Shown here: positions 34,170 to 42,661 of the stretch, piece by piece
How the letters are laid out: each line of letters starts with the position of its first letter
How positions within the stretch are numbered: position 1 is the stretch's first letter
NCBI RefSeq assembly: GCF_042650605.1
Contig: NZ_JBHSBN010000001.1
Location: 434,001 to 498,000 of the forward strand
Direction: 5' to 3'
Origin: Micromonospora_J zhanjiangensis
GTDB lineage: Bacteria > Actinomycetota > Actinomycetes > Mycobacteriales > Micromonosporaceae
DNA: 64,000 nucleotides
Translations under genes and position numbers: made by a program
The notes under the pieces: model-generated
The model's database searches: none
What the model was told of the DNA's origin: nothing
The model's input: only the letters and a program-made list of their open reading frames with translations

Positions 34170-34421
34170 ATGATGCCTGAACGGAGAGCGCCGAAGCCCG
34201 TACCCCTTGGTCCTAGACACCGACCGGTGTGGCGCCGCTGGCGCCGGCGCTGCGTGGTCTGTGGCCTGCGCTGGCGCAGCTGTCCCGACCGGCGCCGGAG
34301 CGCCCCGACCACCCGGGACGAGCGGCTGCCGCCCTACTGGGTGACCGCGACGACGGACGAGTACGACCAGCTGGCCCGGGCGCGGGTCTGGCGGCAGAAG
34401 AACGCGGGACGCTGGTGGTGA
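34170..34421 (+). CDS. Small Arg/Cys-rich protein
   Basis: An 83-residue protein (ATG 34170 or 34173). It is basic, with RRWRRRCVVCGLRWRSC, a C-x2-C-x6-C arrangement recalling the peptide at 25804, and a Trp-rich C-terminus (WVTATTDEYDQLARARVWRQ). No family assigned; I recall similar short proteins in Micromonospora genomes, next to proteins like the following one. The stop is 13 bases before the next start. Confidence 0.55.
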   Translation: MMPERRAPKPVPLGPRHRPVWRRWRRRCVVCGLRWRSCPDRRRSAPTTRDERLPPYWVTATTDEYDQLARARVWRQKNAGRWW

Positions 34422-34434
34422 CGGCGGTCGCCGC

Positions 34435-34713
34435 GTGATCCCGAAGGTCGGCGACGTCCTCGTGATCGACCGGGCGGCATCCGTCCAGTTCGTCGAGCCG
34501 CTGCTGTTCCGGGTGACCGTCGTGCACCACGACCGGCACACGTACGACGGTTGGCTCTGGCTAGGCGGCTACCAGTTGGCCCCCGACGGCACCGCCGTCG
34601 CCCGCCGCGACATCTTCGTCCAGCCGTCCGGCCTGCGCCCGGCCCGCCGCCGGCCGGCACCGGAATCTCCGACCGTGACCACCCGCCCGCGCGCCGACCG
34701 CTCGGGCCGTTGA
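34435..34713 (+). CDS. Small hypothetical protein
   Basis: A 92-residue protein with a GTG start. Core motifs are VGDVLVIDRAASVQFVEPLLFRV and WLWLGGYQLAPDGTAVARRDIFVQP, which look like a small beta barrel. The last 25 residues are disordered. Probably co-transcribed with the preceding small Cys-rich protein. Function unknown. Confidence 0.6.
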   Translation: MIPKVGDVLVIDRAASVQFVEPLLFRVTVVHHDRHTYDGWLWLGGYQLAPDGTAVARRDIFVQPSGLRPARRRPAPESPTVTTRPRADRSGR

Positions 34714-34764
34714 AGTCGGTTTTGTCCCCCGCGCCACCGCCGGCTCGACCTCGAACGCCGTGAG

Positions 34765-34807
34765 TCTTGGACACTTTCTGTTCGGAGCGAACCGTAGTTG
34801 TCCAAGA
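34765..34807. repeat. 43-nt imperfect palindrome (two nested stems)
   Basis: Outer arms TCTTGGACA (34765-34773) and TGTCCAAGA (34799-34807) pair perfectly; inner arms GTTCG (34780-34784) and CGAAC (34788-34792) flank a GAG loop, with a 6/6 internal loop between. There is no coding gene in 34714-34883. Candidate REP-like or terminator element. Confidence 0.6.
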
Positions 34808-34883
34808 TTTCAAGGCTGGTCGGTGCGGCGGCGGGTCGGGGTGGCGGGGGTGGACGGGGTGGGTGGGGCTAGGCTCTCCCGCC

Positions 34884-35300
34884 GTGGCTGATGTCGATGT
34901 CGAGGGTGCCGCGCGGCGGTTCGTGGCGGACGTCTGGAACGCCAAGCAGGAAGACAGCGTGCGGGAGTTGATCGGCGACGACTGCCCCGGGCCGGGTGGC
35001 GGCGCCGGACCGGAGGCGACGCTGGCCTGGCACCGCGACCAGCGGGCGGCCTTCCCCGACCTGCGCTACAAGATCGTCGACCTGGTCGTCTCCGGCGACC
35101 GGGCGGCGCTGCACTGGCGGGCCGCCGGCACGCACGCGGGGCAGTTCGGCCCGGTGCCGCCGACCGGCCAGGTGGTCAGCTACTCCGGCGCGAGCTTCCT
35201 GCGCTTCGACGGCGACGGCAAGATCATCGACGTGTGGAGCGTGAACGAACTCTTCCAACTGCTCCAGCAGATGGGCGTGGAGATGCTTCCCCCGTCCTGA
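34884..35300 (+). CDS. SnoaL-like / ester-cyclase-fold protein
   Basis: A 138-residue protein from GTG 34884. The fold is shown by ARRFVADVWNAKQEDSVREL near the N-terminus, HRDQRAAFPDLRYKIVDLV in the centre, and TGQVVSYSGASFLRFDGDGKI. This is the polyketide-cyclase/SnoaL-like steroid-delta-isomerase-like fold. The catalytic role is not known; members range from cyclases to hydrolases and non-enzymes. Confidence 0.8.
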   Translation: MADVDVEGAARRFVADVWNAKQEDSVRELIGDDCPGPGGGAGPEATLAWHRDQRAAFPDLRYKIVDLVVSGDRAALHWRAAGTHAGQFGPVPPTGQVVSYSGASFLRFDGDGKIIDVWSVNELFQLLQQMGVEMLPPS

Positions 35301-35328
35301 CCAGGGGCGCGCCCTTTCGGGCGGGCGA

Positions 35329-35901
35329 CTACGTGAGGCCGTGGTTGCGACGTGTCAGTCGGTCCAGTGGAATGTCGATCTCCCAGGGTTCCGACAACCG
35401 GATGCCGTTGGTCAGCCGGGCCTGCTCGACATAGGTGCCTCGGACCGGGTCGAGCTTGCCGACGTGCACGACGACCCCATCGTTGATCTCGATCCGCCAG
35501 AAGTAGGGAATGCCCGCCTCGGCGTAGAGCGCCGGCTTGAGGATTCGGTCGATGCTCTCCGAACCGGCGGAGACCACCTCGACCACCAACCGCACCTCGT
35601 TCGGCGAGTAGAACGAGGGATTGCGGTGGTTCGCCTCGGCCGTGGTGACCAGCCCGTCCGGGGTGAACGACCGGTGCCGGCTGATCCGGACCTCGACCCC
35701 CTGGGTGGCGTCGAGCCCCGGCGGACAGCTCTCGCCGAGCGCGACCATCAACCGGGCGATGAATGTCTGGTGCCAGGTGTTCCGGGGGAGTGGCAGCAGA
35801 AGCACCCCGTCGAGCAGTTCCCGGCGATGACCGTCGTCGGGAAGATCCTCAAGGTCGTCCGTCGTCCAGCCGCCCTCGGGCGGGTAGTAGTCGATGATCA
35901 T
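35329..35901 (-). CDS. Uma2-family (DUF820) putative endonuclease
   Basis: A 190-residue protein from ATG 35901 with GAGGAGACACCCC upstream. The PD-(D/E)XK-like core is visible: RRELLDGVLLL, FTPDGLVTT (Asp), VRLVVEVVSAGSESIDRI and KPALYAEAGIPYFWRIE (Glu and Lys). Uma2 genes are abundant in actinomycetes and cyanobacteria; their cellular role is unclear. It is the last gene of the island within the nuo locus and is convergent with the SnoaL-like gene. Confidence 0.85.
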   Translation of the reverse strand: MIIDYYPPEGGWTTDDLEDLPDDGHRRELLDGVLLLPLPRNTWHQTFIARLMVALGESCPPGLDATQGVEVRISRHRSFTPDGLVTTAEANHRNPSFYSPNEVRLVVEVVSAGSESIDRILKPALYAEAGIPYFWRIEINDGVVVHVGKLDPVRGTYVEQARLTNGIRLSEPWEIDIPLDRLTRRNHGLT

Positions 35902-36005
35902 GGGGTGTCTCCTCGCGACCCGGGTGCGGTCCGATCGGTACCGTACCGCCGCGAACCCTCGGGGGGTGGTCGCGCGCGCCGGGCCGACAGGGCAGGATGG
36001 GCCAC

Positions 36006-36578
36006 ATGGGCGTGCCGGGAGAGGGACTCGCGAAGGGGCTGGCGGTCACCCTCAAGACGATGACCCGCCGGTCACACACCCAGCAGTACCCGGACGTGGC
36101 GCCCGAGTTGCCGCCGCGTTCGCGCGGGGTGATCGCGCTGCTGGAGGAGAACTGCACGGTCTGCATGCTGTGCGCCCGGGAGTGCCCGGACTGGTGCATC
36201 TACATCGACTCGCACAAGGAGGAGGTGGTGGTGCCCGGCGCGACCCGGCCCCGGCAGCGCAACGTGCTGGACCGGTTCGACATCGACTTCTCGCTCTGCA
36301 TGTACTGCGGCATCTGCATCGAGGCCTGCCCGTTCGACGCGCTCTACTGGTCGCCGGAGTTCGAGTACGCCGAGTACGACATCCGCGACCTGCTGCACGA
36401 CAAGGACCACCTCGGCGAGTGGATGGCGACCGTACCGCCGCCGCCGGCGCACGACCCGAACGGCGAGCCGGCCAAGGAGGAGACCGCCGCCGCGCGCAAG
36501 GCCGCGACCCCCGCCCGGCCCGTCGACCGTCCGGCCACCCCACCGGTACGCCCCGAGCCCGGCGGAGGGGACGCGTGA
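36006..36578 (+). CDS. nuoI: NADH-quinone oxidoreductase-type subunit I
   Basis: A 190-residue ferredoxin-like protein; ATG 36006 is preferred, ATG 35997 is possible. Two [4Fe-4S] motifs are intact: NCTVCMLCARECPDWC and CMYCGICIEACPFDAL. The residues from about 145 are a disordered Pro/Ala tail. The stop overlaps the nuoJ GTG. NuoI relays electrons from the NADH side to NuoB; no NuoE, NuoF or NuoG genes are present here. Confidence 0.92.
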   Translation: MGVPGEGLAKGLAVTLKTMTRRSHTQQYPDVAPELPPRSRGVIALLEENCTVCMLCARECPDWCIYIDSHKEEVVVPGATRPRQRNVLDRFDIDFSLCMYCGICIEACPFDALYWSPEFEYAEYDIRDLLHDKDHLGEWMATVPPPPAHDPNGEPAKEETAAARKAATPARPVDRPATPPVRPEPGGGDA

Positions 36579-37078
36579 GCGTCGCGGACGTGCTGCTGCT
36601 CGCCCTCGGTGCGGTCGCCGTCGGGTCGGCCGTGCTGGTGGTCGGCACCCGGCAGTTGGTCCGGGCCGGTCTCTACCTGGTGGTCTGCCTGGGCGCGGTG
36701 GCCGGGATGTATCTGGTCCTCACCGCCGAGCTGGTCGCCTGGGTGCAGGTGCTGATCTACGTGGGTGCCGTGGTGGTGTTGCTGCTGTTCGCGGTGATGC
36801 TGACCCGGGCGCCGATCGGCACCTCCGCCGACCTGGACCGGCCCGGCTGGGCAGCGGGCCTGGTCGGCGGCGGCGCCGGGCTGGGCCTGGCCGCGCTGCT
36901 GATCGACGCGTACCGGTGGTCCAGGGTGGACCTGCCCGAGCCGGGCACGGCCGAACGGATCGGTGGGGCGGTCTTCCGGACCTGGGTGCTGCCGTTCGAG
37001 GTGCTCTCGGTGCTGCTGCTGGCCGCGCTGGTCGGCGCGATCGTGCTGTCCCGGCCGGACGTGGGGCGACGCCGGTGA
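36575..37078 (+). CDS. nuoJ: NADH-quinone oxidoreductase-type subunit J
   Basis: A 167-residue protein with five membrane helices. The conserved helix AWVQVLIYVGAVVVLLLFAVML is the NuoJ signature helix 3 (here in parts), and ends LSVLLLAALVGAIVLSRPD. GTG 36575 overlaps the nuoI stop and its own stop overlaps the nuoK start, so the genes are in tight translational coupling. It belongs to the membrane arm, next to the E-channel. Confidence 0.9.
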   Translation: MSVADVLLLALGAVAVGSAVLVVGTRQLVRAGLYLVVCLGAVAGMYLVLTAELVAWVQVLIYVGAVVVLLLFAVMLTRAPIGTSADLDRPGWAAGLVGGGAGLGLAALLIDAYRWSRVDLPEPGTAERIGGAVFRTWVLPFEVLSVLLLAALVGAIVLSRPDVGRRR

Positions 37079-37473
37079 GACCCGTCATCCCGTACGTGGT
37101 GGCCGCGCTGCTGTTCGGCGTCGGCGTCTACGGCGTGCTGCGCCGCCGCAACGCGGTGCTGCTGCTGATGGCCGTCGAGATCATGCTCAACGCGGTCAAC
37201 CTGATCCTGGTCACCGCGGACACCACGGTCCGGGCCGCCCTGCCGCACGGCGGCCAGGTGTTCGCGCTGTTCGTCATCGTGCTGGCCGCCGCCGAGGTGG
37301 GCGTCGGGCTGGCCATCGTGCTGCAGCTCTACCGGCTGCGGGCCAGCGCCGCGCTGGACGAGGTCCGCCTCGACTACCACCCGGACGAGAACGACAGCCC
37401 GGCCGGGGACGCGTCGGGGGAGCGGCCGACGCCGCCGGGCTTCGGGACGGCGACGGCGGTGGGGCCGCGATGA
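37075..37473 (+). CDS. nuoK: NADH-quinone oxidoreductase-type subunit K
   Basis: A 132-residue protein of three helices with NuoK features: GVYGVLRRRNAVLLLMAVEIMLNAVNL, with the conserved Glu in helix 2, and AAAEVGVGLAIVLQLYR with the second Glu in helix 3 (given in parts). The C-terminus has a 30-residue disordered tail not usual in NuoK. GTG overlaps the nuoJ stop; its stop overlaps the nuoL ATG. Confidence 0.9.
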   Translation: MRPVIPYVVAALLFGVGVYGVLRRRNAVLLLMAVEIMLNAVNLILVTADTTVRAALPHGGQVFALFVIVLAAAEVGVGLAIVLQLYRLRASAALDEVRLDYHPDENDSPAGDASGERPTPPGFGTATAVGPR

Positions 37474-39383
37474 GCGCGGTCGGCGTACTCGGGCCGCTGC
37501 TGCCGGCCGTACCGTTCGGGGCGGCGCTGGTCGGGTTGCTGCTGCCGCCGTCCCCGCGGGGACGGCCGGACGGCACCGCGGTGGCCCGGTCGCGGGCGGT
37601 GCCGGTGGCGTTCGGGGTCGGTGCCGCGGCCGTCGCGCTGGCCGTCGCGATCGCCCTGCTGGCCGTGGTGACGGGTCCGGTCGAGACGTCCACCCGCTGG
37701 GTGGACTTCGGGGGCCTGACGGTGACCCTCGGTTTCCGGCTCGACCCGGCCGCCGCGCTGGTCGCGGTGGCGGTGGCCGCCGTGGCGCTGGCCGTGCAGG
37801 TCTACTCGGTGGCCTACCTGGACCGGTCCGGCACCGCCGACGCCGGCGACGTCGACCACCGGTACGCCCCGTACGCCGCCCAGGTCAGCCTCTTCACCGC
37901 GGCGATGCTGCTGGTGGTGGTCTCCGGCGACCTGATCATGCTGCTGGTCGGCTGGGAGGTGATGGGCATCTGCTCGTACCTGCTGATCGCCCACGACCGC
38001 CGGCTGCCCGAGGCGCCGGCCGCCGCGATGAAGGCGTTCCTGGTCACCCGGGTCGGCGACGTCGGCTTCCTGCTCGGCATCGCGCTGCTCGGCCTCGGCG
38101 CGGGCAGTTTCCGGATCGCCGACGTGCTGGCCCACGACTACCCGACCGGTACGCTCACCGCCGCCTGCCTGCTGCTGCTCACCGGGGTGGCCGGCAAGAG
38201 CGCCCAGTTCCCGCTGCACACCTGGTTGCCGGACGCGATGGCCGGCCCGACCCCGATCTCCGCGCTGATCCACGCCGCCACCATGGTCGCCGCCGGCGTG
38301 TACGCGGTGACCCGGCTGTACCCGCTGTTCGAGCGGGCCCCGGCGGCGCTGGCCGTGCTCGGCGTGATGGCGGCGGTGACCCTGCTGCTGGGCGCCTTCG
38401 CGGCCACCGCGCAGGACGACATCAAGCGGGTGCTGGCCTGGTCGACGGTGTCCCAGATCGGTTACATGGCCGGCGCGCTCGCCGTCGGCTCGCCGGCCGC
38501 GGCCCTGTTCCACCTGCTCAGCCACGCGGCCTTCAAGGCGTTGCTGTTCCTGGCCGCGGGCTGCGTCATCCACGCGGTGGGCAGCACCCTGATGTCGGCC
38601 ATGGGCGGCCTGCGCCGGACCATGCCGGTGACCTTCTGGTGTACGGCGATCGGCCTGGGCGCGCTGGCCGGGGTGCCGCCGCTGTCCGGCTTCTGGAGCA
38701 AGGACGGCGTCCTGGTGGTGGCGCAGGAGGCGGCCCGGCACGGCAGCGGCCCGGCCGGCGCCTGGGTCGGCTGGCTGGTCTGGCTGGCCGGGCTGCTCGG
38801 CGTCGCGGTCACCGCCTGGTACGCCACCCGGCTGCTGCTGCGTACCTTCTTCGGCGCCGACCGGTCCCCGGCCGCCCACCCGCACGATCCGCCGGCCGCG
38901 ATGCGCTGGCCGGTGCTGCTGCTGGCGGTGCCCAGCGCGCTGCTCGGGCTGGCCGTGTTCGCCGCGCCGTTCCGGGCCGCGCTGGGCCTCGCCGACGTGC
39001 ACGTCGACGCTCTCGTCCTGCTGCCGGTGGCCCTGCTGCTGGCCGGGGCCGGGCTGGCCGGCTGGCAGTGGCGGCGCGACCCGGCCGGGGACCCGGCCGT
39101 CGCGCTGGGGCCGCTGCGGCCGGCGTTCGCCCGCGCGTTCTGGCTCGACGAGGTCCAGCACGCCCTGGTCGTACGCCCGGTGGCTGCGTTGGGTCGGGCC
39201 GCGCGCCGGGGCGACGAGGCCGTGGTGGACGGGGCGGTCGAGGGCACCGGGCGGGGCGCGGTGGCGTTGGGTGCCCGGCTCGGTGCGGCGCACCGGGCCG
39301 GCCTGCCCCGGGCCGCGACCGCCGTGCTGGCCGGCGCCGTCCTGATCGGCCTCGCCGTCGTCGTGTTCGGGGTGGCCCCGTGA
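37470..39383 (+). CDS. nuoL: NADH-quinone oxidoreductase-type subunit L
   Basis: A 637-residue antiporter-like subunit. The Mrp-like core is visible: GWEVMGICSYLLI, KAFLVTRVGDVGFLLG, GKSAQFPLHTWLPDAMAGPT, PISALIHAATMVAAGVYAV and VLAWSTVSQIGYM, with the pumping Lys and Glu residues kept in these motifs. The C-terminal region is longer than the usual core, with extra hydrophobic segments. ATG overlaps the nuoK stop. It would translocate protons at the distal end of the membrane arm. Confidence 0.92.
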   Translation: MSAVGVLGPLLPAVPFGAALVGLLLPPSPRGRPDGTAVARSRAVPVAFGVGAAAVALAVAIALLAVVTGPVETSTRWVDFGGLTVTLGFRLDPAAALVAVAVAAVALAVQVYSVAYLDRSGTADAGDVDHRYAPYAAQVSLFTAAMLLVVVSGDLIMLLVGWEVMGICSYLLIAHDRRLPEAPAAAMKAFLVTRVGDVGFLLGIALLGLGAGSFRIADVLAHDYPTGTLTAACLLLLTGVAGKSAQFPLHTWLPDAMAGPTPISALIHAATMVAAGVYAVTRLYPLFERAPAALAVLGVMAAVTLLLGAFAATAQDDIKRVLAWSTVSQIGYMAGALAVGSPAAALFHLLSHAAFKALLFLAAGCVIHAVGSTLMSAMGGLRRTMPVTFWCTAIGLGALAGVPPLSGFWSKDGVLVVAQEAARHGSGPAGAWVGWLVWLAGLLGVAVTAWYATRLLLRTFFGADRSPAAHPHDPPAAMRWPVLLLAVPSALLGLAVFAAPFRAALGLADVHVDALVLLPVALLLAGAGLAGWQWRRDPAGDPAVALGPLRPAFARAFWLDEVQHALVVRPVAALGRAARRGDEAVVDGAVEGTGRGAVALGARLGAAHRAGLPRAATAVLAGAVLIGLAVVVFGVAP

Positions 39384-39444
39384 CCGCCGGACGGTCAGGC
39401 CCGATGGCCGGTGGCCGGGCGACCGGCCGGAGGGGAGTCGCCGG

Positions 39445-40947
39445 ATGACCGCCGGACAGGTGGCGTTGTGGGCCGCCCTCGGGCTGCCCGTGGTGGGCGC
39501 GGTGGTGGTCGTCGCGGTCCCGGCGCGGGTCGACCGGGCGGCCCGGCTCGTCGGCACGGTCTTCGCCGGACTGGCGTTCCTGGCCGGAGTGCTGCTGGCG
39601 GCGGGCCGGTCCGCCGGGAGCGCGGCACCGGCGGCCGTGCGGCCCTGGCACCAGGTGGACCTGCCCTGGGCGACCGGCCTGGACCTGCGGCTGCACCTGG
39701 GCGTGGACGGGATCTCCTACCCGTTGGTGGTGCTGACCGGGCTGCTGACCCTGCTCTGCTGCGGCTACACCCTGTGGCGGGTGCCGGCCGGCGGCAGCGG
39801 ACGGGCCCTGGTGGCGCTGCTGCTGGTGGTCGAGTTCGGCATCCTGGGCACCTTCCTCGCCCTGGATCTGGTGCTGTTCTTCGTCTTCTTCGAGGTCGTC
39901 CTGCTGCCCATGTACGCGGTGATCGCCGGTTGGGGTGGTGCCGACCGGCGGAGGGCGGCCCGCAAGTTCGCCGTCTACACGCTGTTCGGTTCGGTGCTGC
40001 TGCTGGTCGGCGTCTTCGTCGTGGTCGCCACCACGGGCACCGGCGACCTGGTCGAGCTGACCGGCGGCGCGGGCCTGGGCCGGACCACCCAGCTCGTGGC
40101 GTTCACCCTGCTGGCGCTCGCGTTCGCGGTGAAGAGCCCGCTCTGGCCGCTGCACAGCTGGCTGCCGGACGCGCACACCCAGGCGCCCACGGTGGGCAGC
40201 GTCATCCTCGCCGGGGTGCTGCTGAAGATGGGCACCTACGGCCTGATCCGGGTGGCCGTCGGGGTGGCGCCGGAGGGGGCCCGCTGGGCCGCGCCGGTGC
40301 TCGGCGGGTTCGCCGTCGCGGCCGTCCTGGTCGGCTCGCTGGTCTGCCTCGCCCAGGGTGAGCTGAAGCGGCTGATCGCCTACTCCAGCGTGGGACACAT
40401 GGGCTTCGTGCTGCTCGGCATCGCGACCCTGACCGGCACCGGGCTGCGGGCCGCGCTGATCGGCAACATCGCGCACGGGGTGATCACCGCGCTGCTGTTC
40501 TTCCTGGCCGGCGCGATCAAGGACCGGGCGCACACCGGGGAACTGGCCGAACTCGGTGGCCTGCGGGAGACCGCCCCACGGCTGGCCGGGCTGCTCGGCT
40601 TCGCCGCCGTGGCGTCGCTCGGCCTGCCCGGGCTGGCCGGCTTCTGGGGGGAGGCGTTCGCGGTGGTCGCCGCGCTGCGGGTGGGCGGGCCCTGGTGGAC
40701 GACGCTGGGCGTCCTGGCCGCCGTGGGTGGGGCGTTGACGGCGGCGTACTTCCTGCGGCTGCTGCGCCGGGTCACCCACGGTCGGGCCGCCCCCGCGGTG
40801 AGCCGGCTGGGCCCGACCCTGGCCGGCGCGGAGTGGGCCGCCTGGGGTCCGCTGGTGCTGCTGGCGCTGGCCATCGGGCTGGTGCCGACGCTGGTGCTCG
40901 GCGTCGCCGGGGCACCCGTGCAGACCCTGCTGGACGTGATCCGATGA
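39445..40947 (+). CDS. nuoM: NADH-quinone oxidoreductase-type subunit M
   Basis: A 500-residue antiporter-like subunit. Motifs: FVFFEVVLLPMYAVI (conserved Glu), KSPLWPLHSWLPDAHTQAPT, GVLLKMGTYGLIR and LIAYSSVGHMGFVLLG. ATG 39445 follows a 61-base gap from nuoL, the only larger gap in the nuoI-N run. The gap contains a copy of TGACCGCCGGAC that also begins nuoM. The stop overlaps the nuoN start. A proton-pumping subunit of the membrane arm. Confidence 0.92.
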   Translation: MTAGQVALWAALGLPVVGAVVVVAVPARVDRAARLVGTVFAGLAFLAGVLLAAGRSAGSAAPAAVRPWHQVDLPWATGLDLRLHLGVDGISYPLVVLTGLLTLLCCGYTLWRVPAGGSGRALVALLLVVEFGILGTFLALDLVLFFVFFEVVLLPMYAVIAGWGGADRRRAARKFAVYTLFGSVLLLVGVFVVVATTGTGDLVELTGGAGLGRTTQLVAFTLLALAFAVKSPLWPLHSWLPDAHTQAPTVGSVILAGVLLKMGTYGLIRVAVGVAPEGARWAAPVLGGFAVAAVLVGSLVCLAQGELKRLIAYSSVGHMGFVLLGIATLTGTGLRAALIGNIAHGVITALLFFLAGAIKDRAHTGELAELGGLRETAPRLAGLLGFAAVASLGLPGLAGFWGEAFAVVAALRVGGPWWTTLGVLAAVGGALTAAYFLRLLRRVTHGRAAPAVSRLGPTLAGAEWAAWGPLVLLALAIGLVPTLVLGVAGAPVQTLLDVIR

Positions 40948-42545
40948 CCGTCGACAACGTGGCGCTGCTGCCGGCGTACCTGGCGGCCGGCACCGCCGTA
41001 CTGGTGTTGCTGGCCGACCTGCTGGTTGCCCGGCGCGGCGCGACGGTGGCGGTGGGCGCCCTCGGCGCCGTCGCCACCGCGGTCGGCGCGGTGCTGGTCG
41101 GACGCGGCGGGGCGCGGGAGACGTTCTGCGTCGACGACGCCTGCTCCTACCTGGCGACCGGCCGCAGCGCGCTGGTCGCCACCGTGTTCGCGCTGCTCAC
41201 CCTCGGCGTGCTGGGGCTGTCCGCGCCGCTGCTGCGGGCCGGCCGGGTGCCGGCCGGCGAGTACTGCTTCCTGCTGGCCTGCTCGATGACCGGCGGCGTG
41301 GTGCTCGGCGCCGCCGGTGACCTGATCACCCTGATCGTGGCCCTGGAGACGCTGACCCTGCCGCTGTACGTGCTGGTCGGCCTGCGCCGCGAACGGGTGG
41401 CCAGCGCCGAGGCGGCGGTGACCTTCTTCGTGGTCAGCGTGGTCGCCACGGCGGTGACCCTGCTCGGCGCGGCCCTGCTGTACGCGGTGACCGGTCGGCT
41501 GCACCTGCGCGAACTCGGCGCGGTCTTCGCCGCCGGAGGCGGCCCGATCGGTCAGGTCGCCGGGGGCGGCCCGATCGGTCAGGTCGCCGGGAGCGGGACG
41601 GCCGGTCAGGTCGCCGGGAGCGGGGCGCTGGACCTGCCGCTGACCACCGTGGCGGTGACGTTGCTGCTGCTCGGCCTGGCCTTCAAGGTGGCCGCGGTGC
41701 CGTTCCACGCCTGGGCGCCGGGCAGCTACGACGGCGCGCCGCTGCCGGTGGCCGGCTACCTGTCCACCGCCTCGAAACTGGGTGGGGTGATCGCCCTGCT
41801 CACGGTCACCGCCATCGCCCTGCCGGCGACCGTGGTGGGCCCGGTCCTCGCCGGGCTGGCCGTGCTGACCATGACGGTCGGCAACCTGGTGGCGTTGCGG
41901 CAGGACCGGACGGTACGGCTGCTCGCCTGGTCGTCGATCGCCCAGGCCGGCTACATCCTCGCCCCGCTCGGCGCGCTGTCGGTGGCCGCCGGGCGGACCG
42001 GCTCGGGCTTCGCCACGGCGCTGGCCGCCACGGTCGCGTACACGGTGTTCTTCGTGGTGTTGGAGTTCGCCGCGTTCGGTGCGCTGGTGCTGCTGCGCCC
42101 GCCCGGCGCGGACGGCGGCCGGATCGACGACCTGCGCGGCGCGGCCCGCCGGCACCCGTGGGTCGGTGCCGCCTTCGTCCTCGCCCTGGTCGGGCTGGCC
42201 GGGCTGCCACCGGGCCTGGCCGGCCTGTTCGCCAAGGTGACGGTGGTGCGGTCGCTGCTGGACGGCGGCTCCGGCTGGCTGGCCGTGGTGGTGGCCCTGA
42301 ACGCCGTGGTCGGCCTGGTCTACTACCTGCGCGTCGCCGCGACCCTGTACGCCCCGGCCGACCGGGAACTGGCGCCGGGCGACGCGGCACCGGTCGGGGC
42401 CTCGCGGTCCGGCGATCCGGTCGGGCCGGTGCCGGTCCGGGGGCGGCCGGCCTGGCCGGTGGTGGCCGCGCTGGCGGCAGCGATCCTGGTGGCCGTGGTC
42501 ATCGGCTTCGCCCCGCAACTGATCCTGGACGTCGCCCGGCTCTGA
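40944..42545 (+). CDS. nuoN: NADH-quinone oxidoreductase-type subunit N
   Basis: A 533-residue antiporter-like subunit, the third of the locus. Motifs: ALETLTLPLYVLVGL, AFKVAAVPFHAWAPGSYDGAP and LAWSSIAQAGYIL. Between two helices, residues 199-225, lies a glycine-rich three-unit repeat (GGPIGQVAG type) not usual for NuoN. ATG overlaps the nuoM stop. It ends the locus; the next gene is convergent. Confidence 0.9.
   Translation: MTVDNVALLPAYLAAGTAVLVLLADLLVARRGATVAVGALGAVATAVGAVLVGRGGARETFCVDDACSYLATGRSALVATVFALLTLGVLGLSAPLLRAGRVPAGEYCFLLACSMTGGVVLGAAGDLITLIVALETLTLPLYVLVGLRRERVASAEAAVTFFVVSVVATAVTLLGAALLYAVTGRLHLRELGAVFAAGGGPIGQVAGGGPIGQVAGSGTAGQVAGSGALDLPLTTVAVTLLLLGLAFKVAAVPFHAWAPGSYDGAPLPVAGYLSTASKLGGVIALLTVTAIALPATVVGPVLAGLAVLTMTVGNLVALRQDRTVRLLAWSSIAQAGYILAPLGALSVAAGRTGSGFATALAATVAYTVFFVVLEFAAFGALVLLRPPGADGGRIDDLRGAARRHPWVGAAFVLALVGLAGLPPGLAGLFAKVTVVRSLLDGGSGWLAVVVALNAVVGLVYYLRVAATLYAPADRELAPGDAAPVGASRSGDPVGPVPVRGRPAWPVVAALAAAILVAVVIGFAPQLILDVARL
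41538..41618 (+). repeat. In-frame 27-bp tandem repeat within nuoN
   Basis: Three consecutive 27-base units: 41538-41564 and 41565-41591 are identical except for junction bases, and 41592-41618 diverges in its first half. They encode GGPIGQVAG, GGPIGQVAG and SGTAGQVAG in a loop between membrane helices. Confidence 0.85.
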
Positions 42546-42661
42546 GCCCGCCCGTCGCGCGCCGTTCGCCGCGTGCGGCCCGTGGCGCGTCGGCCGTCGT
42601 GCATCAGCCTCCCCGGTGGGTCGCGTGGACCGGCCCGGCGGGCGACTGCCCGATGGTCGCG

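Noticed and set aside
37374..39557. 727-codon open frame on the minus strand
   Set aside because: Antisense to nuoL, which shows clear motifs; composition is typical of GC shadows.
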